64,000 nt of DNA, from positions 806,001-870,000 of the forward strand of contig CAWBZL010000003.1 of the NCBI GenBank assembly GCA_963793275.1, given 5' to 3'. Under the pieces are notes generated by a model. The model saw only the letters and a list, made by a program, of their open reading frames with translations. It searched no databases and had not been told where the DNA came from. Numbering within the stretch: position 1 is the first letter of the stretch; every line of letters begins with the position of its first letter. Both the position numbers and the translations under genes were made by a program. The DNA comes from Marinirhabdus sp963793275 (GTDB taxonomy: Bacteria; Bacteroidota; Bacteroidia; Flavobacteriales; Flavobacteriaceae). Shown piece by piece: positions 1-7,886 of the stretch.

Positions 1-226
1 TGACGTCCCATCAGGAAATGAATTAATGATTCATAAAGAAACAGGTTATTTGGCAACTCCATATAAATCAGAAGATTTAGCTTTGAACATTGAATATATT
101 TTAAACAACAAAGAAGAAGCAAATAAAGTAGCGGAGAGAAGTTACAAAAAACTTAAAAGCTATTTTAATTTAGATAGAATGACAAATGAGATCATTCAAT
201 TCTACAAAACAATCATTAAGTCTTGA
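1..226 (+). CDS. Glycosyltransferase (group 1/GT4), 3' end only
   Basis: The gene is cut by the window start. The open frame runs from base 2 without a stop, so the ATG at 26 is internal. The visible 75 residues fit the C-terminal end of a GT-B family 4 glycosyltransferase: an S-G-N-E-x-x motif, then H-K-E-T-G-Y-L, where such enzymes contact the donor nucleotide-sugar, then a helical tail. It ends in a TTGA overlap with the next glycosyltransferase, so the two are translationally coupled. The donor and acceptor sugars cannot be told from this fragment. Assignment to the surface-polysaccharide operon is by position. Confidence 0.75.
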   Translation, partial: DVPSGNELMIHKETGYLATPYKSEDLALNIEYILNNKEEANKVAERSYKKLKSYFNLDRMTNEIIQFYKTIIKS

Positions 227-1353
227 ATTTAAAAAAAATCATTCTAATTAGTAGTTATGCCCCGTCCTTAATAAACTTTAGGGCAAGTTTAATGTGTGAA
301 CTACAAAAAAATGGCTATAAAGTCTACGGTTTTGGACCAGAAGCGGACTCGAATACCATGGAAAGGTTAAAAGCTCTTGATGTGGAGTATGTAAATTACC
401 CACTCTCCAGAAACACTTTAAATCCTTTAGCAGACCTAAAAACAATATTTTATCTGCGTAAAAAAATCAAAGAAATACAACCTGAATTTATAATACCATA
501 CACCATAAAACCAGTTTTATATGGTAATATCGCCATAAAAGGGTTGCCTGTAAAATCACTTTCATTAATAACCGGTTTGGGTTTTTATGCTTTACCTGCC
601 CTCAATATTAAAGATTGCTTGGCTAAAAATATTATCACATTGCTATATAAGATTGGCGTTAACAAAAAGGTTACCCTTGCGTTTCAAAACACAGATGACA
701 TTCAGTTTTTTAAAGAAAAAAATATCTTGAAACCAAGTATTACATACTGTATCACTCCTGGTTCTGGTATAGATGTCAATAAATTTCAGTTCTCTAAACC
801 TGTGATATCTCCTATTACCTTTTTGTTTGTTGGAAGATTATTAAAATCAAAAGGGATAGAGTTTTTTTTAAAATCGGCAGAAATTCTTAACAATAAATAT
901 CCAGAAGTTCAATTTGAGGTCATAGGAATGCCTGATCCCTTAAACAGTGATTCTGTAGACGAAAAAGTTCTTCAAGATTATCACAATCGTTCGGTTATAA
1001 ATTACGTTGGCGAAGTAGACAATGTAATTCCCTATTTTAAAAAAGCAAGTGTATTTGTTTTACCTTCTTATTACCGGGAGGGTGTTCCCAGAACATTGTT
1101 GGAAGCATTAGCAATGGGGAAACCAATTATAACAACAGATCATGTAGGTTGCAGGGTAACAGTTGTTAACAAACAAAACGGTTTTTTAATCCCAACCAAA
1201 TCACTGAATCCATTAATAGAAGCCGAGAAAATTTTTATAGACAATCCTTCACTTATTGAGGTATTTGGCAAAGAAAGCCGCTTACTTGCTGAAGAAAAAT
1301 TTGATGTTAGAATTGTAAATGACATACTAATGCAATTTCTTATTGAAGAATGA
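223..1353 (+). CDS. Glycosyltransferase family 4, PglA-like
   Basis: 376 residues with a GT-B fold. The N-terminal half resembles the Glyco_trans_4_2 type (I-S-S-Y-A-P-S-L-I-N-F-R near the start). The C-terminal GT1 domain has F-V-G-R-L-L-K-S-K-G (about residues 201-210) and the donor-site stretch L-P-S-Y-Y-R-E-G-V-P-R-T-L-L-E-A. The layout, including an L-S-R-N-T-L-N-P segment, recalls PglA, which adds the second sugar to undecaprenyl-PP-diNAcBac. That fits the pglC-F genes downstream but is inference. The TTG start lies in the overlap with the previous stop, and no better start exists. The 3' end overlaps the next gene by 4 bp. It probably acts at the cytoplasmic face of the inner membrane. 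Confidence 0.85.
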   Translation: MNLKKIILISSYAPSLINFRASLMCELQKNGYKVYGFGPEADSNTMERLKALDVEYVNYPLSRNTLNPLADLKTIFYLRKKIKEIQPEFIIPYTIKPVLYGNIAIKGLPVKSLSLITGLGFYALPALNIKDCLAKNIITLLYKIGVNKKVTLAFQNTDDIQFFKEKNILKPSITYCITPGSGIDVNKFQFSKPVISPITFLFVGRLLKSKGIEFFLKSAEILNNKYPEVQFEVIGMPDPLNSDSVDEKVLQDYHNRSVINYVGEVDNVIPYFKKASVFVLPSYYREGVPRTLLEALAMGKPIITTDHVGCRVTVVNKQNGFLIPTKSLNPLIEAEKIFIDNPSLIEVFGKESRLLAEEKFDVRIVNDILMQFLIEE

Positions 1354-2534
1354 TTTTACTGGTATTTATAATTTCATTAATATGGTATCTGTCCGTTAGG
1401 AAAAAGTACGCAGTATATGTGGATTCTTTAAAATGGCTTGATATCTTATTCATCTCTCGTGTTTTCGGCACAATTTGTTACTATATTTTTGCATTTTACT
1501 TTACTAATGGTAATGTTGATGCCTTTGTATATACTACTTGGGGGAATAATTTTGCTGATTATTTTGTTAACTTTGATTTTAGTCCTATTAGTGATCCTGT
1601 TTTTTATCGTGGTGGTGAGTTTTTTTACACTAATTTTGTAAATTATCCAACCGCATTATTCCTGATCCTAACAGGAAGGGACGTTTTATCTGTTTACTAT
1701 TTGTATTCCTTGGTCTCCTTTACAGGTTTACTATATTTGATTAAATCTTTTGCAGTATTTAGTAATTTTAAAGTACCAGCTTCTACACTTAAATATTTTT
1801 TGTTAATTCCCGCATTTTGGTTTTGGAATTCTACCATAGGGAAAGATGCCCCCCAGTTTCTAGGTTTTGGTATTTTCGTATATGGTCTAGTGTACAAGAA
1901 AAATAATTTAAAAAAAATCTTTATAATATTTCTCGGTCTTTTTATTAGCTATTCAATTCGACCACCTTTTGCATTATTATTATTAATGGCCTGGGGTGCA
2001 AGTTATTTTATAAACTTTAGGGATAAAGGTTTCACAAAAATTTTAAAAATAGGATTTGGTATTGCTATAGCTTTTGTGGCAATCTATTTTATACAGCAGC
2101 GCCTTCAAATAGAAAACCTTTCAGTTGAAACCATAAGTCAAAGTACAGAAAGATTTCAGAGCGGTACAGACTACGGCAGCGGTAGAATAGAAGGTAATAG
2201 CTTTAGTCCTGGTGGTATTGTTATGTCCTTCGTAAATGTGTTGATGCGGCCGTTCCCCTGGGAAATGAGAAATTTTAATTATTTACTGGCGGGTATAGAG
2301 ATATACATTATTTTATTTCTATTTATAAGAGGGATTATAAATTTTAATTCCAAACTACCATTATCAAAATTCTTTTTATTCTGGATACTTATCTTTAGTG
2401 TAGTCATTGGTTTGTCTGAAAATAATATTGGAACAATGGCACGCCACCGCTCCCTGATATTCACGGCAGTAGTAGGTTTGTATTATCTTGGCGAAGTTAA
2501 TAAATGGAATAAAAAAAATAATTTACAAAGTTAA
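1350..2534 (+). CDS. Multi-pass membrane protein, putative polysaccharide polymerase (Wzy-like)
   Basis: 394 residues with roughly ten hydrophobic membrane segments, several of them very Phe/Ile/Leu rich. There is a larger soluble loop around residues 245-295 (Q-S-T-E-R-F-Q-S-G, polar and glycine-rich) before the last helices. An N-S-T-I-G-K-D-A motif in a mid-protein loop resembles a conserved loop seen in some oligosaccharide polymerases. The gene overlaps the upstream glycosyltransferase by 4 bp (ATGA), so it belongs to the same operon. Wzy proteins diverge greatly in sequence, so the call rests on topology and context. A ligase or an unrelated membrane protein remains possible. No Wzx flippase is visible in the window. 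Confidence 0.5.
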   Translation: MILLVFIISLIWYLSVRKKYAVYVDSLKWLDILFISRVFGTICYYIFAFYFTNGNVDAFVYTTWGNNFADYFVNFDFSPISDPVFYRGGEFFYTNFVNYPTALFLILTGRDVLSVYYLYSLVSFTGLLYLIKSFAVFSNFKVPASTLKYFLLIPAFWFWNSTIGKDAPQFLGFGIFVYGLVYKKNNLKKIFIIFLGLFISYSIRPPFALLLLMAWGASYFINFRDKGFTKILKIGFGIAIAFVAIYFIQQRLQIENLSVETISQSTERFQSGTDYGSGRIEGNSFSPGGIVMSFVNVLMRPFPWEMRNFNYLLAGIEIYIILFLFIRGIINFNSKLPLSKFFLFWILIFSVVIGLSENNIGTMARHRSLIFTAVVGLYYLGEVNKWNKKNNLQS

Positions 2535-2753
2535 TTATATAACTTTACCAATAATTACGCACGCTCAAAATAGTATACTGTTTCTTTTAAAAGAAACATT
2601 TTCGCTTTCTAAAATGATGTTTTTATTATTTATAATTGAAGTTCATCTTATAAAAATGAAATGATACTAGCGCTCACTAATTGAGGAACGATATGATAGA
2701 AGAGTGATCTGGCAATTGCTTCTCAAAGAATACCAATCTCTTGAGTTAATTCA

Positions 2754-2761
2754 TAACTTTG
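2754..2761 (+). promoter_or_regulatory. Bacteroidota -7 element (TAnnTTTG) before pglC-like gene
   Basis: The sequence TAACTTTG matches the Bacteroidota -7 consensus TAnnTTTG and lies in a 231-bp gene-free stretch after the polymerase-like gene. It ends only 4 bases before the GTG start at 2766, so a transcript from here would have almost no leader. No clear -33 TTTG was found at the usual spacing, so this is moderate evidence for a separate pglCDEF transcript. Confidence 0.4.
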
Positions 2762-2765
2762 TACT

Positions 2766-3374
2766 GTGTATAAAAATTTTGTAAAACCTTTCCTGGATTT
2801 TGTAGTAGCAGTTATTGCATTTACGCTAATGTTACCCCTCTTTTTGGTTACGATGCTAGTGCTAGTTGTAGCACTTAAAGGAAATCCATTTTTTATGCAA
2901 TGCCGTCCTGGAAAGGATGAAAATATTTTTTCCATTATTAAGTTTAGAACCATGACTAATGCCACAGATAAAGCTGGAAATTTATTACCGGATCATCAAA
3001 GATTATCGGGTTTTGGAAAATTTGTACGTTCAACTTCTTTGGATGAACTTCCTCAATTGCTCAACGTACTAAAAGGCGATATGAGTATCGTAGGACCCAG
3101 GCCTTTATTACCTGCATATTTGCCATTATATTCTGCAGTTCAAAAAAGGAGACACCTTGTAAAACCTGGAATCACAGGTTGGGCACAAGTAAATGGAAGG
3201 AATGCTGTTTCTTGGCAAAAAAAATTTGAATTGGATGTTTTCTACGTGGAAAGAATTAGCTTTGCACTCGATTTTAAAATACTGGTAAAAACCGTTCAAA
3301 AAGTGATCATCCGTAGTGACATTAGTAGTGATAGTTCAGTCACGGTTCAACCTTTTAAAGGGAATGATATATGA
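2766..3374 (+). CDS. pglC: Phosphoglycosyl transferase, PglC-like (initiating sugar transferase)
   Basis: 202 residues, the length of a minimal monotopic phosphoglycosyl transferase (PF02397). One N-terminal re-entrant hydrophobic helix (about 12-35) is followed by the catalytic domain. The Asp-Glu dyad falls at residues 93-94 in D-E-L-P-Q-L-L, the same position as in Campylobacter PglC, followed by G-D-M-S-I-V-G-P-R-P and P-G-I-T-G-W-A-Q-V-N-G-R. In the family it transfers a phospho-sugar from UDP to undecaprenyl phosphate; with pglD, pglE and pglF next door the sugar is most likely diNAcBac. The GTG start is supported by the family N-terminus (M-Y-K-x-x-x-K-P). It overlaps the next gene by 4 bp. 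Confidence 0.88.
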   Translation: MYKNFVKPFLDFVVAVIAFTLMLPLFLVTMLVLVVALKGNPFFMQCRPGKDENIFSIIKFRTMTNATDKAGNLLPDHQRLSGFGKFVRSTSLDELPQLLNVLKGDMSIVGPRPLLPAYLPLYSAVQKRRHLVKPGITGWAQVNGRNAVSWQKKFELDVFYVERISFALDFKILVKTVQKVIIRSDISSDSSVTVQPFKGNDI

Positions 3375-3973
3375 AGGAAATCAGCATTTATGGGGGTGGA
3401 GGCCATTGTTACGCACTCCTAGCACTTATTTTATCGAGTAATGAATACAATCCTATTCTGATTTTAGATAAAAACCCTTCAGAAAAGGAAGTTTTAGGAG
3501 TTCCTGTTGAAAAGAGAAATGATGATACTCATGTAACTACTGTTGCGGCTATCGCCATTGGAAATAATGCGATTAGAAAAAAGATTGCTGAAAGCTTGGC
3601 GGTACCATGCCCTACTTTTGTGCATAAGACAGCCGTTGTATATCCATCGGCTACAATAGGTACAGGAGTTCAAGTGTTGCCAAATGCTGTAGTGGATGCA
3701 GCGGTAACCATAGGAGATTTTACAATTATTAATACTAATGCCACGGTTTCACATAATACGGTAGTTGAAAAGTATTGCCACATTGCTATAAACGCAGCTA
3801 TTTCTGGTGGTTGTATTATTGGTGAAGGAACCCTAGTGGGAGCAGGTAGTGTTATCCTTCCTGAAATTACCATCGGGAAATGGGCAACCATTGGCGCAGG
3901 TGCAGTAGTAACAAAAAATGTTCCAGATGGAGCAACTGTGGTTGGTAATCCAGCCAGAATAATAAATTCATAA
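3371..3973 (+). CDS. pglD: Sugar acetyltransferase, PglD/NeuD family
   Basis: 200 residues. The N-terminal Rossmann-like part begins I-Y-G-G-G-G-H, typical of the PglD/NeuD group. The C-terminal left-handed beta-helix is built of hexapeptide repeats (T-I-G-T-G-V, V-T-I-G-D-F, I-I-G-E-G-T, I-T-I-G-K-W) and ends G-N-P-A-R-I. His about 128 in V-S-H-N-T-V lies where the catalytic base sits in PglD. Expected reaction: acetyl-CoA-dependent N-acetylation of UDP-4-amino-4,6-dideoxy-GlcNAc to UDP-diNAcBac. The ATGA overlap with pglC and 1-bp gap to pglE show tight coupling. A different UDP-aminosugar substrate cannot be excluded from sequence alone. Confidence 0.85.
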   Translation: MKEISIYGGGGHCYALLALILSSNEYNPILILDKNPSEKEVLGVPVEKRNDDTHVTTVAAIAIGNNAIRKKIAESLAVPCPTFVHKTAVVYPSATIGTGVQVLPNAVVDAAVTIGDFTIINTNATVSHNTVVEKYCHIAINAAISGGCIIGEGTLVGAGSVILPEITIGKWATIGAGAVVTKNVPDGATVVGNPARIINS

Positions 3974-3974
3974 A

Positions 3975-5105
3975 ATGAACTCTAAAATATATCTTTCTTC
4001 CCCGCATATGGGTGGCACAGAACAGGACTTTGTTTCAAAAGCATTTGAGACCAACTGGATAGCACCATTAGGGCCCAATGTTCAGAAATTTGAAAGTCGT
4101 ATTGAAAATTATTTAGGAAATGATAGTCACGTAGCGGCACTAAGTTCGGGTACTGCAGCCATTCACTTAGCCCTTATTTTATTAGGTGTTTCACAAGGTG
4201 ACGAAGTGCTGTGTCAAACCTTTACCTTTTCGGCGTCAGCAAACCCTATTGTATATCAGGGAGCTACTCCTGTTTTTATAGATAGTGAACCTGATACGTG
4301 GAATATATGTCCACACCATCTGGAAGCAGCTATTAAGGACCGTGTCGCAAAAGGGAAAAAGCCAAAGGCAATAGTTGCCGTTCATCTTTATGGAATGCCT
4401 TGTAAAATTGACGCTATTACTGAAATTGCTCAAAAATATGAGATCCCCGTTGTGGAAGATAGTGCGGAAGCCTTGGGAAGTGCCTATAAAGGTCAAAAAT
4501 GTGGCACCTTTGGCGACATAGGTGTTTTAAGCTTTAATGGTAATAAGATTATTACAACATCCGGGGGTGGTGCATTAGTTGCAAAAAATAACGAAATAAA
4601 GGAAAAAGCAATTTTTCTGGCAACTCAGGCAAGAGACGATGCGCCGCATTACGAACATTCCCACATAGGCTATAATTACAGACTCAGTAATATTTGTGCA
4701 GGAATAGGACGTGGACAAATGGAGGTGTTGGATGCTCATATTGGATTGCGTAGAAAAATGAACCAGTTTTATACCGATTTATTTATAAAGAGGGAAGGGG
4801 TTACAGTTTTTAAGGAGCCGTCTGAAGATTATTTTTCAAATCATTGGTTGTCTTGCCTTACAGTAGACGCTGCAATAGCTGGTTATTCTGCCGAAGATGT
4901 AAGACTTTCACTAGCTGAAGAGAATATAGAATCTCGGCCCTTGTGGAAACCCATGCACCTGCAACCTATCTTTAAAGACGCCCTGTATTTTGGTAGTAAT
5001 GTTGCAGAAAATTTGTTCAATACTGGAATTTGTTTACCTTCTGGTTCAAACTTGTCAACTGCTGATAAACAACGAATTAAGAAAGCTTTGAAATCTTTCA
5101 TATAG
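3975..5105 (+). CDS. pglE: DegT/DnrJ/EryC1/StrS aminotransferase, PglE-like
   Basis: 376 residues, full length for the PLP-dependent sugar aminotransferase family. The N-terminus (I-Y-L-S-S-P-H-M-G-G-T-E) is characteristic of PglE-type UDP-4-keto-sugar aminotransferases. Other motifs are A-L-S-S-G-T-A-A-I-H near residue 60, V-E-D-S-A-E-A-L-G-S, and S-F-N-G-N-K-I with Lys191 as the Schiff-base lysine. It should convert the PglF 4-keto product to the 4-amino sugar using glutamate, supplying PglD. The stop lies 33 bp before the pglF-like start, so all four genes are probably co-expressed. Confidence is high for the family and good for the exact substrate. Confidence 0.88.
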   Translation: MNSKIYLSSPHMGGTEQDFVSKAFETNWIAPLGPNVQKFESRIENYLGNDSHVAALSSGTAAIHLALILLGVSQGDEVLCQTFTFSASANPIVYQGATPVFIDSEPDTWNICPHHLEAAIKDRVAKGKKPKAIVAVHLYGMPCKIDAITEIAQKYEIPVVEDSAEALGSAYKGQKCGTFGDIGVLSFNGNKIITTSGGGALVAKNNEIKEKAIFLATQARDDAPHYEHSHIGYNYRLSNICAGIGRGQMEVLDAHIGLRRKMNQFYTDLFIKREGVTVFKEPSEDYFSNHWLSCLTVDAAIAGYSAEDVRLSLAEENIESRPLWKPMHLQPIFKDALYFGSNVAENLFNTGICLPSGSNLSTADKQRIKKALKSFI

Positions 5106-5138
5106 ATATTTCGTATATTCGCTCTAAAATTTACGTAA

Positions 5139-7100
5139 TTGAAACCGTACCCTAAAATTTTAAATAAATTATATACCGGCGATAACAAAATCAAGTTATT
5201 AGACCAGCGCTATCTTCCGCGGTGGATTGTAATTTTATTGGATACTTTTTTGTGTACACTGGCGTTTCTGCTTATGTACATAATTCTGAAGGATACCAGA
5301 ATCAACTTTCACAGGGTATTAAGTATTCCTGTGCAGGCTCTAGTAATTTTAGGAGTGAATGTTATTTTCTTTTTTGTTTTTAAAAGTTATTCGGGAATCA
5401 TAAGACATTCTACGTTTACAGATATAACGAAACTCATTTTTACTTCGCTGTCTACAGTCATTTTTATTGTTGGGTTCAATTTTATATATACAGAAATTAC
5501 CGGTAACAGAATATTCTTAACAACTTCATTATTACTTTATTTATTCATTTCCTTTACTTTTTTGTTTCTTTTTAGAATTTCAGTAAAAGAGATTTACAGC
5601 TTTTTGAAAAATGTTGCCAAAACCAGTGTGAATAAAAACTTAGCAATAATTGGCGTAGATGATCATACTATTTCACTTGGAAATGCTTTTATGACAGACT
5701 CATACCTGTCGTATAATTTAATTGGATTTATAACTGAAAATAAACTTTCAAGTAGACATAAAATATTAGGTAAACCGGTTTATAAATCGGAGAACCTTAC
5801 CGATACTCTTAAGGAAGTTAATGCAGATGTAGTTCTTATTATGAGCGACTCTTATTCAGGAAAAGAGAAAAATGAAATTGTTGAGAGTTGTCTTGCAGCC
5901 GGAGTTGAAATTTTAAATGTACCGAATATTGAGACCTGGAATAGTAAAGAAGATATACATACAAGAATTAAACCTCTTGAAATTGAAGATTTACTGGAAC
6001 GTACTCCTATACAAATAGATGACAGTGCTTTACGCGATGATTTAAAAAACAAAGTGGTGCTCGTTACGGGCGGTGCCGGGTCCATAGGTAGCGATATTGT
6101 TAAACAGTTGGCCTCATATGCTACAAATCTGGTTGTTGTTCTCGACCAGGCAGAATCTGCTTTACACGAACTCGAACTATACCTGAAACTCAATCATCCC
6201 AATTTCAATTTTATCACAGAGTTGGCCGATATAAGTAATATGTATCGTCTTAAACTTATTTTTGAGAAATATGATTTCAATTTAATTTACCACGCCGCAG
6301 CGTATAAGCACGTTCCCCTTATAGAACGAAACCCGCATGAAGCAATTTATGTAAATATACTTGGGACCATAAATTTAAGTTATCAGGCAATTAAAAACAA
6401 TATAGAGCGATTTGTCATGGTTTCAACAGATAAAGCTGTGAATCCAACAAACGTTATGGGTGCTTCTAAGCGTGCTGCCGAAATGTATGTTCAAAGCCTG
6501 CAAAACGAGCCGGAAGTTACTACCAAGTTTATAACAACTCGGTTTGGAAACGTATTAGGATCCAACGGGTCTGTTATTCCCCATTTTAAAAAGCAAATTG
6601 CCCAAGGCGGGCCTGTGACCGTTACGCATAGAGATATAATTAGATATTTTATGACGATCCCCGAAGCTTGCCAGTTGGTTATGCAGGCAGGAACTATGGG
6701 AAAAGGTGGAGAAATTTATGTTTTTGATATGGGAAAGCCTGTTAGAATTATAGATCTCGCAGAACGCATGATACGTCTTTCCGGCTTTGTTCCCTATCAG
6801 GATATAGATATTAAAATCACGGGTTTACGTCCCGGAGAAAAACTGTACGAAGAATTGCTCAGCGATAGTTCTACGGTACTGCCTACACATCACCCAAAGA
6901 TTATGATTTCAACACTTACTGCCGGAAACTTTGCTGAAATTAAAGATAAAACTGAAAAGATAGTACGTATAGCTACCAAACACGAAGAAAAAAAAGTAGT
7001 ACAGTTGTTAAAGGAACTTGTGCCTGAATTTAAAAGTGAAAATTCATCTTTTCAGGATTTAGACGAACCCAAAAAGAAAGCTATTACAAAAACAAAGTAA
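5139..7100 (+). CDS. pglF: Membrane-bound UDP-GlcNAc 4,6-dehydratase, PglF/WbpM/CapD family
   Basis: 653 residues. About four N-terminal membrane helices (residues 28-150) and a CoA-binding-like linker precede an extended SDR domain. The NAD-binding motif V-T-G-G-A-G-S-I-G-S lies near 306-320. The catalytic set is S-T-D-K near 427 and, near 440, V-M-G-A-S-K-R, where Met replaces the usual SDR Tyr, a hallmark of the PglF/WbpM/FlaA1 group. It catalyses the first step of UDP-bacillosamine synthesis. The start is TTG at 5139; no ATG precedes the first helix. TATATTCG at 5114-5121, with TTTG at 5087-5090 upstream, may be an internal promoter. The tail after residue 630 is Lys-rich. Confidence 0.88.
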   Translation: MKPYPKILNKLYTGDNKIKLLDQRYLPRWIVILLDTFLCTLAFLLMYIILKDTRINFHRVLSIPVQALVILGVNVIFFFVFKSYSGIIRHSTFTDITKLIFTSLSTVIFIVGFNFIYTEITGNRIFLTTSLLLYLFISFTFLFLFRISVKEIYSFLKNVAKTSVNKNLAIIGVDDHTISLGNAFMTDSYLSYNLIGFITENKLSSRHKILGKPVYKSENLTDTLKEVNADVVLIMSDSYSGKEKNEIVESCLAAGVEILNVPNIETWNSKEDIHTRIKPLEIEDLLERTPIQIDDSALRDDLKNKVVLVTGGAGSIGSDIVKQLASYATNLVVVLDQAESALHELELYLKLNHPNFNFITELADISNMYRLKLIFEKYDFNLIYHAAAYKHVPLIERNPHEAIYVNILGTINLSYQAIKNNIERFVMVSTDKAVNPTNVMGASKRAAEMYVQSLQNEPEVTTKFITTRFGNVLGSNGSVIPHFKKQIAQGGPVTVTHRDIIRYFMTIPEACQLVMQAGTMGKGGEIYVFDMGKPVRIIDLAERMIRLSGFVPYQDIDIKITGLRPGEKLYEELLSDSSTVLPTHHPKIMISTLTAGNFAEIKDKTEKIVRIATKHEEKKVVQLLKELVPEFKSENSSFQDLDEPKKKAITKTK

Positions 7101-7115
7101 ACCCGTACTATTGTT

Positions 7116-7123
7116 TATCTTTG
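7116..7123 (+). promoter_or_regulatory. -7 promoter element (TATCTTTG) before the Wza-like gene
   Basis: TATCTTTG fits the Bacteroidota TAnnTTTG consensus exactly and ends 9 bases before the preferred ATG at 7133. A promoter here would let the export genes (Wza-, Wzc- and Wzi-like) be expressed independently of the sugar-synthesis genes. No convincing -33 element was seen. Confidence 0.45.
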
Positions 7124-7132
7124 CACCCAATT

Positions 7133-7882
7133 ATGAGAAACGTATTATACTTAGTTTTACTTAGCATTTGTGCTCTTTCGTGTGCTACGAAAAAGGAAAT
7201 TTTATATTTTCAGGATGCAGAGAAATTAAACACACAGCAAATTGCCCAGTATTTTGAACCTAAAATTGAACCTAATGATATATTGTATATCTCTGTTTCT
7301 GCACTTAACGAAGAAGTCCTTAAACCGTTCAAACGCTCGGGAAATTTAGAGGTTGCATCACGTGACGAGCAATTACAAGGATATCTGGTTACTTCAAATG
7401 GCGATATTCAATATCCGGGTTTAGGAACAGTATCTGTTGCAGGTAAAACAAGAAACGAAGTCATCGAAGTTCTTACTACGAGACTTTCAGAATACGTTAA
7501 AGATATTGTGGTAGATGTTCGAATCATTAATTTTAAGGTTACCGTTCTTGGCGAAGTTGCATTGCCGGGTGTCTATACTATTAAAGATGAACGTGTAACC
7601 ATACCCCAAGCAATAGGGCTTGCCGGAGATTTTACGGTAGATGGAAAGCGGGAAACGGTTACTATTATTAGAGAAGAGAATGGAACTCAAAAAGTTACAA
7701 AAGTAGATTTCACAAAATCTGATTTATTCAGTAGTCCGTTTTATTTTTTAAAACAGAATGATATTGTATATGTGGAACCTTCTTTGAAAGGAGTGAAAAA
7801 ATCTGGTTTTATCCCGGATGTACCTGCCGTTTTATCTGTTATGACAATAATATTAAGTGCAGTAATTTTAATTACAAGATAA
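7133..7882 (+). CDS. Polysaccharide export lipoprotein, Wza-like
   Basis: 249 residues from the ATG at 7133. This start is preferred over the in-frame TTG at 7121 because it begins a clean lipoprotein signal (M-R-N-V-L-Y..., lipobox A-L-S-C) and because a -7 element overlaps the upstream TTG. A Poly_export domain follows (E-P-N-D-I-L-Y-I), then an SLBB-type domain (V-T-V-L-G-E-V-A-L-P-G-V-Y), and a C-terminal hydrophobic helix with two charged residues after it. It is the outer-membrane or periplasmic channel component that works with the Wzc-like kinase 5 bp downstream. Shorter than E. coli Wza, as is usual in Bacteroidota. Confidence 0.88.
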   Translation: MRNVLYLVLLSICALSCATKKEILYFQDAEKLNTQQIAQYFEPKIEPNDILYISVSALNEEVLKPFKRSGNLEVASRDEQLQGYLVTSNGDIQYPGLGTVSVAGKTRNEVIEVLTTRLSEYVKDIVVDVRIINFKVTVLGEVALPGVYTIKDERVTIPQAIGLAGDFTVDGKRETVTIIREENGTQKVTKVDFTKSDLFSSPFYFLKQNDIVYVEPSLKGVKKSGFIPDVPAVLSVMTIILSAVILITR

Positions 7883-7886
7883 GCGT

